Positions 27,011 to 35,461 of a DNA stretch of 64,000 nt are shown here, piece by piece (position 1 is the stretch's first letter; every line of letters begins with the position of its first letter). The stretch is taken from positions 62,001-126,000 of the forward strand of contig CAVXNR010000013.1 of the NCBI GenBank assembly GCA_963763095.1. The letters are read 5' to 3'. Under the pieces are notes generated by a model. It saw nothing but the letters and a program-made list of their open reading frames with translations. It did not search any database and was not told the origin of the DNA. Both the position numbers and the translations under genes were made by a program. This stretch comes from CAVUCH01 sp963763095. Its GTDB lineage: Bacteria > Acidobacteriota > Vicinamibacteria > Vicinamibacterales > JAENWD01.

Positions 27011-27790
27011 ATGCTGGTGATCGGTCCCGCTCTCTGCGGCTTCACGCTGACGGTCGTCGCGGCAACGGTGCCATCGAAGGTCGTTGCAATGGCGCCTCCC
27101 ACGGAGCGAGCCGTGCCCTTCAAGGTCGGCGAGACGCTCGAGTACGACGTCGGCTGGTCGTCCTACCTGACTGCGGGAACCGCAACCCTGGCGATCCGCG
27201 AGAAGAAGCCGTCTTACGGCTCCGTGGCGTACTACGCGGTCGCCGAGGGCCGCGCCACGGGACTCGTCGCGGCTCTCTACCACGTGTATTACAAGGCCGA
27301 CACGCTGCTCGACGTGTACTCGCTGCTGCCGCAGCGGGGGTCCATCTACGGCGAAGAGGGACGCCGGCGGCGTATGCGCGCCACCCGGTTCAATCAGGCG
27401 AGGCGGACAGCGCAATATGAGGTGACGCCGAGCGCCGGTCCTCAAAAGCCGATCGCGCTCCCCGGACCGACGCACGATGCGCTCTCCGTGGTGCTGGCGC
27501 TCCGGACGCTCAGCCTGCGTGAGAAGTTCTCGGTGACGCTCCCGGTGTCGGACGGCGGGCGGGTGTTCCGGGTGCAGGCGACGGTGCATGAGCGACAGCG
27601 GCTCTCCACGCGACTGGGCCAGCTGATGGCGTGGCGCGTCGAGCCGGTCCTACTCGGGGACAACGGGGAAATCGGTGCCAGCAAGCTGACGCTGTGGCTG
27701 TCGGATGATGCCCGGAGATGGCCGCTTCTGATGGAAGCGGAGATGCCGGTCGGCAAATTCACCCTGACGCTGCGAAGTGCCCGCCCCTGA
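27011..27790 (+). CDS. DUF3108 family exported protein
   Basis: A 259-residue protein with an N-terminal hydrophobic signal (residues 1-20). It is followed by the DUF3108 fold: VPFKVGETLEYDVGW, TAGTATLAI, LYHVYYKADTLLD, VFRVQATVHERQRLST and a C-terminal LMEAEMPVGKFTLTLRS. DUF3108 proteins are periplasmic beta-rich proteins of unknown function, common in acidobacteria and proteobacteria. ATG at 27011 opens into the signal; upstream in-frame sequence is repeat-derived. Confidence 0.82.
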   Translation: MLVIGPALCGFTLTVVAATVPSKVVAMAPPTERAVPFKVGETLEYDVGWSSYLTAGTATLAIREKKPSYGSVAYYAVAEGRATGLVAALYHVYYKADTLLDVYSLLPQRGSIYGEEGRRRRMRATRFNQARRTAQYEVTPSAGPQKPIALPGPTHDALSVVLALRTLSLREKFSVTLPVSDGGRVFRVQATVHERQRLSTRLGQLMAWRVEPVLLGDNGEIGASKLTLWLSDDARRWPLLMEAEMPVGKFTLTLRSARP

Positions 27791-27838
27791 GTCGCGGCGT
27801 CCCGCCAACGGTCGGACAAGCGTCCCATCTCACGCGTG

Positions 27839-28676
27839 TCAGTGGCCGGTGAGATGCCGCCGCAGCGCGTCCTGCCAGGTCGGCATCGGAATGCCGGCGG
27901 CCGCGAGCTTGTCGTTCGACAAGGCGCAGTAGCGGGGTCGGCGGGCCCGCAGCGGTGCATCCGCCAGGCGCACGGGAACGAGCCGGGGCTCAACGCCGAG
28001 CACGGCTCCAATCTCCCGCGCCACCGTTTGCCACGTGGCGTGACCGCTGTTCACGCAGTGGTACAGGCCCCCGGCGATCTGCCCGCTCGAGCAAGGCCGC
28101 CGTGGCGGTGACGACATCCTCCACGAATGCCGGCGACACCACCCGGTCCTCGAACACGCGCGTCTCGCGCCCGGCGCGGATCGCCTCGGCGATGCGATCG
28201 ATGCTGCTCCGCGGCAGCGGCCCGCCGAAGAGGCTCTCGACGCGCAGAATGTAGCACCGCGGCGCGTCTCGTGTGAGCCACTCGCCCAGCAGCTTCGATT
28301 GGCCGTAGACGCTCAGCGGCGAGACGGGGGCATCCTCCACGTACGGCCGGTCGGCAGTCCCATCGAACACGAAGTCGGTGCTGTAGTGCACGAGCATCGC
28401 GCCTTCACGCGCCGCCGCACGGGCAAGCGCGTGCACGCCGAAAGCGTTGCCCTCCAGCGCGGCGAGCACGTCGTCTTCGGCCCGGTCCACCGCATTGTAG
28501 GCAGCGCAGTTGACGATCGCCTCCGGACGAATCGCCGCGAGAACGCGCGCCACATCGGCCGCCCTTGACACATCGAGATCCGCGCGCGCCAGGGCCGTGA
28601 CTTCGTGCCGCTCCGACAGGCGAAGCGCCATGGCCTGCCCAAGCTGCCCGCCAGCGCCGGTGACCGCAATCCTCAT
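27839..28676 (-). pseudogene. dTDP-4-dehydrorhamnose reductase-like (RmlD), frameshifted
   Basis: The first part (28676 down to about 28085) reads as RmlD: MRIAVTGAGGQLGQAMALRL, NCAAYNAVDRAE, HYSTDFVFDG, PVSPLSVYGQSKLLGEW and VVSPAFVEDVV. The last quarter (about 28085 to 27839) continues in another frame as GGLYHCVNSGHATW, followed by a normal RmlD C-terminus ending in TWQDALRRHL. One extra base near 28070-28092 (a GC-rich tract) explains the shift. If intact, it would reduce a 4-keto-6-deoxy nucleotide sugar to the rhamnose donor. rmlA, rmlB and rmlC are not nearby. Confidence 0.8.
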
Positions 28677-28714
28677 TCGTATCCGCCTCGGATGCCGCGC
28701 TGACCGCAACGCAC

Positions 28715-29998
28715 TTACGCCGCTCTCGCCTGCGATCGCTGCATCTGCTCGTCGTCCAGCACACCCTCCCACCGGGCGACGACGGCGGTCGCGATGCAAT
28801 TGCCCATCACATTGACGGCCGTCCGTCCCATGTCGAGGAGTTGATCGATCCCCAGCAGGATCGCGGCGCCCTCCAGCGGCAGGCCGAAGGTGCTCAGGGT
28901 GGCCGTGAGAATGACGAGCGCCGCGCGCGGTACGCCCGCGACGCCCTTGCTCGTGAGCATGAGTGTCAACATCATCGTGATCTGCTGGCCGATCGAGAGC
29001 TCGACGCCGGCCAGCTGCGCGACGAACATGCTCGCCGCAGACAGGTACAGCGTGCTGCCGTCCAGGTTCATGCTGTAGCCGGTCGGCAGCACGAAGCTCA
29101 CGATGCGCTTCGGCACACCGAAACGTTCCATGACCTCGAGCGATTTCGGCAGCGCCGCCTCGCTGCTCGCGGTGGTGAACGCGATCAGGAAGGGCTCGCG
29201 GATGGTGCGCAGGAATGCGATGAATGGCACGCGGATGAGCAGCGCCGCACCCCCGACCACCACCAGCACGAAGATCGCCAGCGACGCGTACATGACCAGC
29301 ACGAGCTTGCCGAGGGTGACGAGAATCACGGGACCGCGGCCGCCCACTGTCGCGGCGATAGCGGCCATCACGCCGATCGGCGCGAACTTCATCACGTACC
29401 CCGTGAACCGGAACATCACCTGCGCGAGACCGTCCAACAGCTCCACCAGCGGCCTGCCCTTCTCGCCCACGGCCGCGAGTGCGACGCCAAAAATCGTGGC
29501 AAAGACGACGATCTGGAGGATGTCCCCTTTCGCCATCGCGTCGACGATGGAGGTCGGAAACAGGTGGAGGAGGATGTCCCACCCGCTCTGCTGGTTCTTC
29601 GCCATCGCCGCGAGCTCCTGCGTGTCGGCCGCCATCGGCAGCGAGACGCCCGATCCCGGGCGGAACACGTTCATCATCACAAGCCCGATGACGAGCGCCA
29701 CCGTCGTGGCGAGCTCGAACCAGAGGATCGCCTTCACGCCGATGCGTCCCATGGCTTTCAGGTCGCCGCTGCCCGCGATGCCGACCACCAGCGTCGAGAA
29801 CAGCAGGGGCGCGATGATCATCTTGATCATGCGCAGGAACATGTCAGCCAGAGGCTTGACGGCCACGCCGACCGCGGGCCAGAGATACCCGATCAGGATG
29901 CCTGTCAGCAGGCCGATGAAGATTTGGGTCGTCAGCGATGGCCCACGCAAGGGACGCGCGCGGCTCTCGATGGTGGGCACGGCGGGCGCAGCGGACAT
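28715..29998 (-). CDS. dicarboxylate/amino acid:cation symporter (DAACS family)
   Basis: A 427-residue inner-membrane transporter with about eight transmembrane helices. Family motifs are the serine-rich FTTASSEAALP loop, TGYSMNLDGSTLYL, and the terminal LLDMGRTAVNVMGN that binds substrate and cation. It takes up C4-dicarboxylates or glutamate/aspartate with H+ or Na+. The start is ATG at 29998; a large heptamer hairpin array lies directly upstream. Confidence 0.92.
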   Translation of the reverse strand: MSAAPAVPTIESRARPLRGPSLTTQIFIGLLTGILIGYLWPAVGVAVKPLADMFLRMIKMIIAPLLFSTLVVGIAGSGDLKAMGRIGVKAILWFELATTVALVIGLVMMNVFRPGSGVSLPMAADTQELAAMAKNQQSGWDILLHLFPTSIVDAMAKGDILQIVVFATIFGVALAAVGEKGRPLVELLDGLAQVMFRFTGYVMKFAPIGVMAAIAATVGGRGPVILVTLGKLVLVMYASLAIFVLVVVGGAALLIRVPFIAFLRTIREPFLIAFTTASSEAALPKSLEVMERFGVPKRIVSFVLPTGYSMNLDGSTLYLSAASMFVAQLAGVELSIGQQITMMLTLMLTSKGVAGVPRAALVILTATLSTFGLPLEGAAILLGIDQLLDMGRTAVNVMGNCIATAVVARWEGVLDDEQMQRSQARAA

Positions 29999-30015
29999 CG
30001 ACAGAGTCTACTGGA

Positions 30016-30178
30016 AGGCTAAGGGCTGAAGGGCTGAAGGGCTGAAGGGCTAAGGGCTAAGGGCTAAGGGCTGAAGGGCTAAGGGTCAAGCCAGCCTTTA
30101 GCCTTTAGCCTTTTCGCCCTTAGCCTTTGGCCCTTAGCCCTTAGCCCTTAGCCCTTAGCCCTTAGCCCTTAGCCCTTC
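30016..30178. repeat. large inverted array of GGCTAAG/CTTAGCC heptamers
   Basis: The left half repeats GGCTAAG and GGCTGAAG (7- and 8-bp units). The right half repeats CCCTTAG and CCTTTAG. About 13 bp of different sequence lies near 30085-30097. The halves are complementary over roughly 75 bp, so transcripts would form a very long hairpin. The right edge supplies the last codons and TAA stop of the DUF2911 gene. Confidence 0.88.
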
Positions 30179-30765
30179 GCCAGAGCGATCGGCACCCGCA
30201 CCTCCGTGCGGATCCACCGCAGCACCATGTCCGTGCCGACGGCAGTCTTCTCGAACTCGAACGTCAGCTGGTCGACTTCCTTGTCCTCCGGCAGCTCCGT
30301 CGCCGGAGCAGACACCGTCAGCACGTCGGTCGGCGGGAGATCGACAGGGGTGAACGTGTTGTTGGCGAAGATACCCAGGCCATCGAGCCCGAGCTTCGAG
30401 TTGAGGTGCACCTTCCAGGTGCCAGGCGCGGGCGTCGTCGAGAGCGAGTAGGTGCCGGCCGGCAGCTTCTGGCCTCCAAACAGGACGTCGCGGGTCACCG
30501 TCAGCTCGGTCGCCTCGTTGGCCCCGGTGCGCCAGCGCTCCCCGTAGACGACGACGGCCCCGCTCTCTTTCGTGCCGAAGATGTTCTTGCGATCTCGCTT
30601 GTAGGGACGGCCATAGACGACCCGTACGTACGCGTCGTCGAGCATGGTGCGCGCCATGCCGAGCGGGCTCGGCCGCCGGGACGGATGCAGATCCTGTGCG
30701 GAAGCGAGTGGGACCGCGACCGCTGCGGCCAGAGCGGCGAGCACAATTCTGCGATCAAACCTCAT
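30169..30765 (-). CDS. DUF2911 family exported protein
   Basis: A 198-residue protein with a signal peptide (residues 1-24, cleavage likely after ASAQ). The DUF2911 fold follows: SPLGMARTMLDDAYVRVVYG, GERWRTGANEATELTVTRDV, LPAGTYSLSTTPAPGTW and LTFEFEK. It is a common secreted protein of acidobacteria and Bacteroidota with unknown function. GGAGG sits 7 bases before the ATG at 30765. The last residues AKG and the stop are made from the adjacent heptamer array, so array change may alter the C-terminus. Confidence 0.88.
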   Translation of the reverse strand: MRFDRRIVLAALAAAVAVPLASAQDLHPSRRPSPLGMARTMLDDAYVRVVYGRPYKRDRKNIFGTKESGAVVVYGERWRTGANEATELTVTRDVLFGGQKLPAGTYSLSTTPAPGTWKVHLNSKLGLDGLGIFANNTFTPVDLPPTDVLTVSAPATELPEDKEVDQLTFEFEKTAVGTDMVLRWIRTEVRVPIALAKG

Positions 30766-30929
30766 GAAGTTTCCTCCGTGGGCACCGCCGAGAGCGACGG
30801 TGCCACCCGATGTTTTGAGCTGCGTGCCTGTGTGGCAGGTTATAGACCACCTCGCCAGCATGGACAAGGGGTTTGGAGCGGGCGGAGAGATGCAGGGCGA
30901 GTGATCGGCCCCGGGGCCGCGGGCCACGC

Positions 30930-32043
30930 TCACGCGATTATCGCCGCAAGGCTGTCGACCACGTAGCGCAGTTGGTCGTCGGACAGCTCGCCGAACACCG
31001 GCAGCGCGAGCGACTCGCGCGCCGCGCGTTCTGCCTCGGGGAAGCCTGCCGGCCACGGTCCGAGGTGCGCGAAGCACTCCTGCTCGTGGAAGGGCACCGG
31101 ATAGTAAATGGCCGTTCCAACGCCTCGCGCCTCCAGCCCGGCCTTCACCCGATCGCGATCGGGCACGCGCACCACGAACTGGTTGTAGATGTGCGTGCGG
31201 CCCCCGGCCTCGGCCGGCAGCGTGATGTGGCTCGTGAGCCCGGCCGTCTCGATCAACTCACGGTAGCGGGCGGCGTTTCGCTGTCGCGCCGCAGTCCACG
31301 ACGCGAGGTGTGGCGCCTTCACCCGGAGAACGGCAGCCTGGAGGGCATCGATCCGGAAGTTGCCGCCCACCACCCGGTGGTGGTACTGCACGCTCGGCAC
31401 CATGCGTGCGCAGCAGCCGCACACGCGAGGCGAGGGCATCGTCGTTGGTGGTCACGAGCCCGGCGTCCCCGAATGCGCCCAGGTTCTTACTCGGAAAAAA
31501 CGAAAAACATCCGAGCGCGCCGATCCCACCCGCAGGGCGGCCTCGGTACCGGGCACCCATAGCCTGTGCGGCATCCTCGATGATGGGGACCTGTGCCTGT
31601 GCTGCGAGCTCGACAATCGGGTCCATGTCAGCCGGCTGGCCGAACAGGTGCACGGGCATCAGCGCCCGCGTGCGCGGCGTGATCGTGCCGGCGACCTGCG
31701 CCACGTCGATGTTGAAGGTGGCAGGATCGATGTCCACGAACACTGGTGTCGCCCCCACCCGCGACACCGCGCCGGCGGTGGCGAAGAACGAGTACGTGCT
31801 CGTCACGACCTCATCCCCCGGTCTCACTCCGAGGGCCATCAGGGAGACCAGCAACGCGTCAGTGCCGGAGCTGACGCCGATAGCGTGCCTCACGTCGAGC
31901 AGTTCCGTCATCACGTGCTCGAAAGCCTCGACCTCCGGGCCCATGACGAAGCGCTGGCTGTCGCAGACGCGGACGACCGCCGAGAGCACCTCGTCGCGGA
32001 TGCCTGCGAACTGCGCCTGGAGGTCGAGCAAGGGAACGTGCAT
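30930..32043 (-). pseudogene. DegT/DnrJ/EryC1/StrS sugar aminotransferase, frameshifted
   Basis: The N-terminal part (32043 to about 31400) has MHVPLLDLQAQFAGIRDEV, GVSSGTDALL, IIEDAAQAMGARY and SFFPSKNLGAFGDAG, whose Lys would hold PLP. The C-terminal part (about 31400 to 30930) resumes in another frame with YHHRVVGGNFRIDALQAA and ends in a normal DegT C-terminus. One extra base around 31380-31400 accounts for the break. The family transfers amino groups to 4-keto sugars. It lies 65 bp downstream of gmd, so perosamine-type synthesis from GDP-4-keto-6-deoxymannose is a fair inference. Confidence 0.82.
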
Positions 32044-32108
32044 GGCGTGAACGGCTGCGGCGGCGGGAGAAGGCGTCCGGTGGGTGTGCGCCGGAAGCGT
32101 CGTGACGG

Positions 32109-33107
32109 TCAGCGGACGACCGGCACCGCGCGCGCATGCGCGGCGGCGGTCGTCAGCCTCTCGATGTCGGCGTCGACCATCATGGCGATGAGACCCGTGA
32201 AATCAATCTCTGGCGCCCACTGGAGCACGCGGCGCGCCTTCGAGGCGTCGCCGATCAGCAGGTCCACTTCAGCCGGTCTCAGGAAGGCCGGGTCCTGGCG
32301 CACGTGGGCGCGCCAGTCGAGGCCCACGTGACCGAACGCCAGCTCCACGAGATCCTGCACCGAGTGCGTCACGCCCATCGCGACGACGTAGTCGTCAGGC
32401 GCATCCTGCTGGAGCATCGTCCACATTGCGCGCACGTAGTCGCCGGCAAAGCCCCAATCGCGCTTGGCGTTGAGGTTGCCGAGGCTGAGCGTGTCGGTCA
32501 GGCCAAGCTTGATGCGCGCGACACCGTCGGTGACCTTGCGCGTCACGAACTCCAGTCCGCGCCGGGGCGACTCGTGGTTGAAGAGGATGCCGGAACACGC
32601 GTAGAGGCCATAGCTCTCGCGGTAGTTGACGGTGATGTAATGGCCGAAGACCTTGGAGACGCCGTAGGGGCTGCGCGGGTAGAAGGGCGTGTCTTCGCTC
32701 TGGGGCACCTGCCGAACCTTGCCGAACATCTCACTCGACGAGGCCTGGTAGAACCGGATGCGGGTGTCGACCTGGCGAATGGCCTCGAGGCAGCGCGTGA
32801 CCCCCTGCGAGTTGAACTCGCCTGTCAGCATCGGCTGGTCCCACGACGCAGGGACAAAGGACATCGCCGCGAGGTTGTAGAACTCGTGCGGGCGCACCGC
32901 ATCAACGGCTTTGATGAGCGACAACTGATCGAGCAGGTCCGCCTGCAGCAGGGTGATTTTGCCGAGCAGGTGCTCGATGCGCCAGACGTTCGGCGCGCTG
33001 AGACGGCGCACGACGCCGAAGACCTCGTAGCCCTTGCCGAGGAGCAGTTCGGCGAGGTACGACCCGTCCTGCCCGGTGATGCCGGTGATGATTGCTCTTT
33101 TGGACAT
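32109..33107 (-). CDS. gmd: GDP-mannose 4,6-dehydratase
   Basis: A 332-residue short-chain dehydratase, close to the family length. It has the cofactor motif ITGITGQDGSYLAELLL, SSSEMFG, the catalytic YGVSKVFGHY (YxxxK), ESPRRGLEFVTRKV and RDWGFAGDYVRAMW. It makes GDP-4-keto-6-deoxymannose, precursor of fucose, rhamnose and perosamine donors. The start is ATG at 33107 (MSKRAIITG); an upstream in-frame ATG at 33125 is less likely. The DegT aminotransferase follows. Confidence 0.92.
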   Translation of the reverse strand: MSKRAIITGITGQDGSYLAELLLGKGYEVFGVVRRLSAPNVWRIEHLLGKITLLQADLLDQLSLIKAVDAVRPHEFYNLAAMSFVPASWDQPMLTGEFNSQGVTRCLEAIRQVDTRIRFYQASSSEMFGKVRQVPQSEDTPFYPRSPYGVSKVFGHYITVNYRESYGLYACSGILFNHESPRRGLEFVTRKVTDGVARIKLGLTDTLSLGNLNAKRDWGFAGDYVRAMWTMLQQDAPDDYVVAMGVTHSVQDLVELAFGHVGLDWRAHVRQDPAFLRPAEVDLLIGDASKARRVLQWAPEIDFTGLIAMMVDADIERLTTAAAHARAVPVVR

Positions 33108-33176
33108 GGATGACGGTAAAGCCATTTGAGACTAGTGGATGTGCCAGGAGGTGTCAAACAACCAGACCCTCGCAGC

Positions 33177-33659
33177 CTATCGTCTGGTCATCTTCACGGC
33201 GGCGCGGGTTTCGCGGTCCGTTTCCCGCTTCTTTATCGCTTCCCGCTTGTCGTGCGCCTGTTTGCCCTTGGCGAGGCTGATGGCGACCTTCACCTTGCCA
33301 CCCTTGAAGTAGAGGCGCAGCGGCACCAGCGTCAGGCCACGTTCCACGGTCTTGCCAATCAGCTTGCGGATTTCCTGCCGGTGCAGCAGGAGCTTCCGCT
33401 TCCGGGTGGGCTCGTGGTCGGCATACCCGCGGTGGCTGTACGGGCTGATGTGCACGTTGTAGACGAACACCTCCCCGTTTTCGAGGCGCGCGAAGCTGTC
33501 GCGCAGATTCACGCGGCCTTCCCGGATCGCCTTCACCTCGGTGCCCTGGAGCACGACGCCGGCCTCGAACGTCTCGAGAATGTGGTAATCGTGCAGCGCC
33601 TTCCGGTTCTCGGACACCATGCGTTCGGCTTTCTGGCGCTCGGTCTGGGGCGGCGGCAT
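33177..33659 (-). CDS. smpB: SsrA-binding protein SmpB
   Basis: A 160-residue protein of normal SmpB length. It has ENRKALHDYHILETFEAGVV, GTEVKAIREGRVNLRDSF, VYNVHISPYSH and LVPLRLYFKGGKVKVAIS, ending in a basic Lys/Arg tail that enters the ribosomal mRNA channel. It binds tmRNA for rescue of stalled ribosomes. No ssrA gene is recognised in the flanking sequence. Confidence 0.95.
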   Translation of the reverse strand: MPPPQTERQKAERMVSENRKALHDYHILETFEAGVVLQGTEVKAIREGRVNLRDSFARLENGEVFVYNVHISPYSHRGYADHEPTRKRKLLLHRQEIRKLIGKTVERGLTLVPLRLYFKGGKVKVAISLAKGKQAHDKREAIKKRETDRETRAAVKMTRR

Positions 33660-33691
33660 GCCGACAGTGTACCGGAAGGGCTTGCGGGACC

Positions 33692-34585
33692 TTAGGAGTT
33701 GGCGGGCCTGGCCGCCAGGCGGCGTCTTGCCAGGTCGGCGGCGAGCAGCACCGCGTGCACCATGCTGCCTTCATCCGCGACGCCGCGCCCCGCGATGTCG
33801 AAGGCGGTGCCGTGATCGACCGATGTGCGCACCATTGGCAACCCCAGCGTGACGTTCACGGAGTGGCCGAACGCGAGGAGCTTCACGGGCACCAGCCCCT
33901 GATCGTGGTAGCAGGCGACGACGACGTCGAACTCGCCGCGGTGGGCCCGTACGAAAATCGTGTCGGCAGGCAGCGGCCCGACAACGTCGATGCCAGCGGA
34001 CTGGCAATCCGCAACAGCGGGCGCGATCACGTCATCGTCTTCGTGCCCAATCAGGCCGTGCTCGCCGGCATGCGGGTTGAGCCCCGCCACCCCAATGCGT
34101 GGCCGATCACAGCCGAAGCGGGGCAACTCGCGCGCGGTCAGCGTGATCGTGCGGGCCATCAGGTCGCGCGTGAGCGCCCGTGGCACCTCGGCGAGCGGGA
34201 TGTGGACGGTGGCGAGCACGACCCGCAGTTCGGGCGCATCGAACATCATCGCAACGAAGCGGCTGCCGGTGAGGTGACCGAGCAGGTCAGTGTGCCCGCG
34301 CCACGGAAGGCCAGCCAGCGCGAATGCCTCTTTGCTGACGGGCGCCGTCGCGACACCATCCACCCGCCCTGCCATCGCGTCGTCCACCGCGCGCAGGATG
34401 ACCTCGTACGCCGCACGGCCCGCGGCCGCTGAAAGCACGCCGGCCGGAAACGAGGCCGATGGCGCGGGCGCGTAGACGATGGGCTCACAGGCCTCGAGAA
34501 CCCGCGCGTCGGCGGCAGCCTTCGCGGCCACCTCGGGTCCTATACCCGCCGGGTCCCCGACCGTCAGCGCAATTCGTGGCCGCAT
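33692..34585 (-). CDS. pdxA: 4-hydroxythreonine-4-phosphate dehydrogenase
   Basis: A 297-residue enzyme, somewhat shorter than E. coli PdxA (329). Motifs are TVGDPAGIGPE, ATAPVSKEA, WRGHTDLLGHLTG, VAGLNPHAGEHG and CYHDQGLVPVK, including the zinc-binding His residues. It oxidises 4-phosphohydroxy-threonine in pyridoxal phosphate synthesis. It is 81 bp downstream of the RicT-like gene and 32 bp upstream of smpB on the same strand. Confidence 0.93.
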   Translation of the reverse strand: MRPRIALTVGDPAGIGPEVAAKAAADARVLEACEPIVYAPAPSASFPAGVLSAAAGRAAYEVILRAVDDAMAGRVDGVATAPVSKEAFALAGLPWRGHTDLLGHLTGSRFVAMMFDAPELRVVLATVHIPLAEVPRALTRDLMARTITLTARELPRFGCDRPRIGVAGLNPHAGEHGLIGHEDDDVIAPAVADCQSAGIDVVGPLPADTIFVRAHRGEFDVVVACYHDQGLVPVKLLAFGHSVNVTLGLPMVRTSVDHGTAFDIAGRGVADEGSMVHAVLLAADLARRRLAARPANS

Positions 34586-34666
34586 GCAATTCCGGAAGCG
34601 TCGTGGGGCGCGGGCCGGCGGTGTTCAGGGTCATACACCGTCTGGACGAGGGCAACGGCCCTCATG

Positions 34667-35431
34667 TCACTTGTGGCACGTGCAGGTGCCGGAGCCGCAC
34701 CCGCCGGTGCCGCAGCCGCTCGGGTTGTTGCAGGTGCCCTCGTCGCCGCAGCCGCCGCGGAGCTCGCCCTTGGCATTGGGCAGCTCGTACCGCAGACAGC
34801 ATTTCAGCCGGCCGCAGAGGCCGGAGAGCTTGGACGGGTTGAGCGCCAGATCCTGCTGCTTCGCCATGCGGATCGACACCGGTTCGAACGTCTGCAGCCA
34901 CGACGTGCAGCAGAGCGGGCGTCCGCAGGATCCGTAGCCGCCGATCATCCGCGCCTCATCGCGCACGCCAATCTGGCGCATCTCGATTCGGGTCCGGAAC
35001 TCGGCCGCCAGCAGGCGGACGAGCTCGCGGAAATCGATCCGCCCCTCGGCGGTGAAGTAGAAGATCAGCCGCCCGCCGTCGAACACCTGCTCGACACGCG
35101 ACAGTTTCATGTCGAGCTTCAGCTGGCGGATCAGGGCGAGAGCCGAACGCCGCGCCTCTTCCTCGCGGCGCTGATGCCGCAGCCGGGCCGCACGGTCGTC
35201 GTCGGTCGCGTGCCGCACGAACACGCTCTGCGAGGGCAGCGCCCGCCGGGCCGCGGCCACCGCGCCGATGGTGGGCACGACCGTAGCGAGCGTGGTGCCC
35301 TGCTCGGTGCGGATGACGATGGCGTCACCGGGTCTGGGTGCAGGGGCGGTGCTATCGAGCAGGAACGTCTGGGTGCGGCTCACGGGGCCAAGACGCACCG
35401 ACACATACGGTCCGCGGTCCGACTTCTCCAC
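34667..35431 (-). CDS. PSP1/RicT-like regulatory iron-sulfur protein with Cys-rich tail
   Basis: A 254-residue PSP1-domain protein. CGRPLCCTSWL and LCGRLKCCLRYE match the cysteines that hold iron-sulfur clusters in the B. subtilis RicT (YaaT) complex, which aids RNase Y. A further C-terminal tail of about 30 residues carries seven more cysteines in a Gly-rich setting, not part of the usual family core and probably metal-binding. The start is GTG at 35431. It lies between holB and pdxA; the holB-ricT order is common in bacteria. Confidence 0.85.
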   Translation of the reverse strand: MEKSDRGPYVSVRLGPVSRTQTFLLDSTAPAPRPGDAIVIRTEQGTTLATVVPTIGAVAAARRALPSQSVFVRHATDDDRAARLRHQRREEEARRSALALIRQLKLDMKLSRVEQVFDGGRLIFYFTAEGRIDFRELVRLLAAEFRTRIEMRQIGVRDEARMIGGYGSCGRPLCCTSWLQTFEPVSIRMAKQQDLALNPSKLSGLCGRLKCCLRYELPNAKGELRGGCGDEGTCNNPSGCGTGGCGSGTCTCHK

Positions 35432-35461
35432 GAGGCACCTTATGAGCGGCCGGCACCGTGA

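Noticed and set aside
25126..27123. A 665-codon minus-strand open frame opposite thiG and the methyltransferase
   Set aside because: It is a high-GC shadow of two well-supported plus-strand genes and has no recognisable domain.
34667..35431. Sporulation gene, from the stage 0 sporulation label of PSP1 homologues
   Set aside because: RicT-type PSP1 proteins occur in many non-sporulating bacteria; no sporulation genes are present here.
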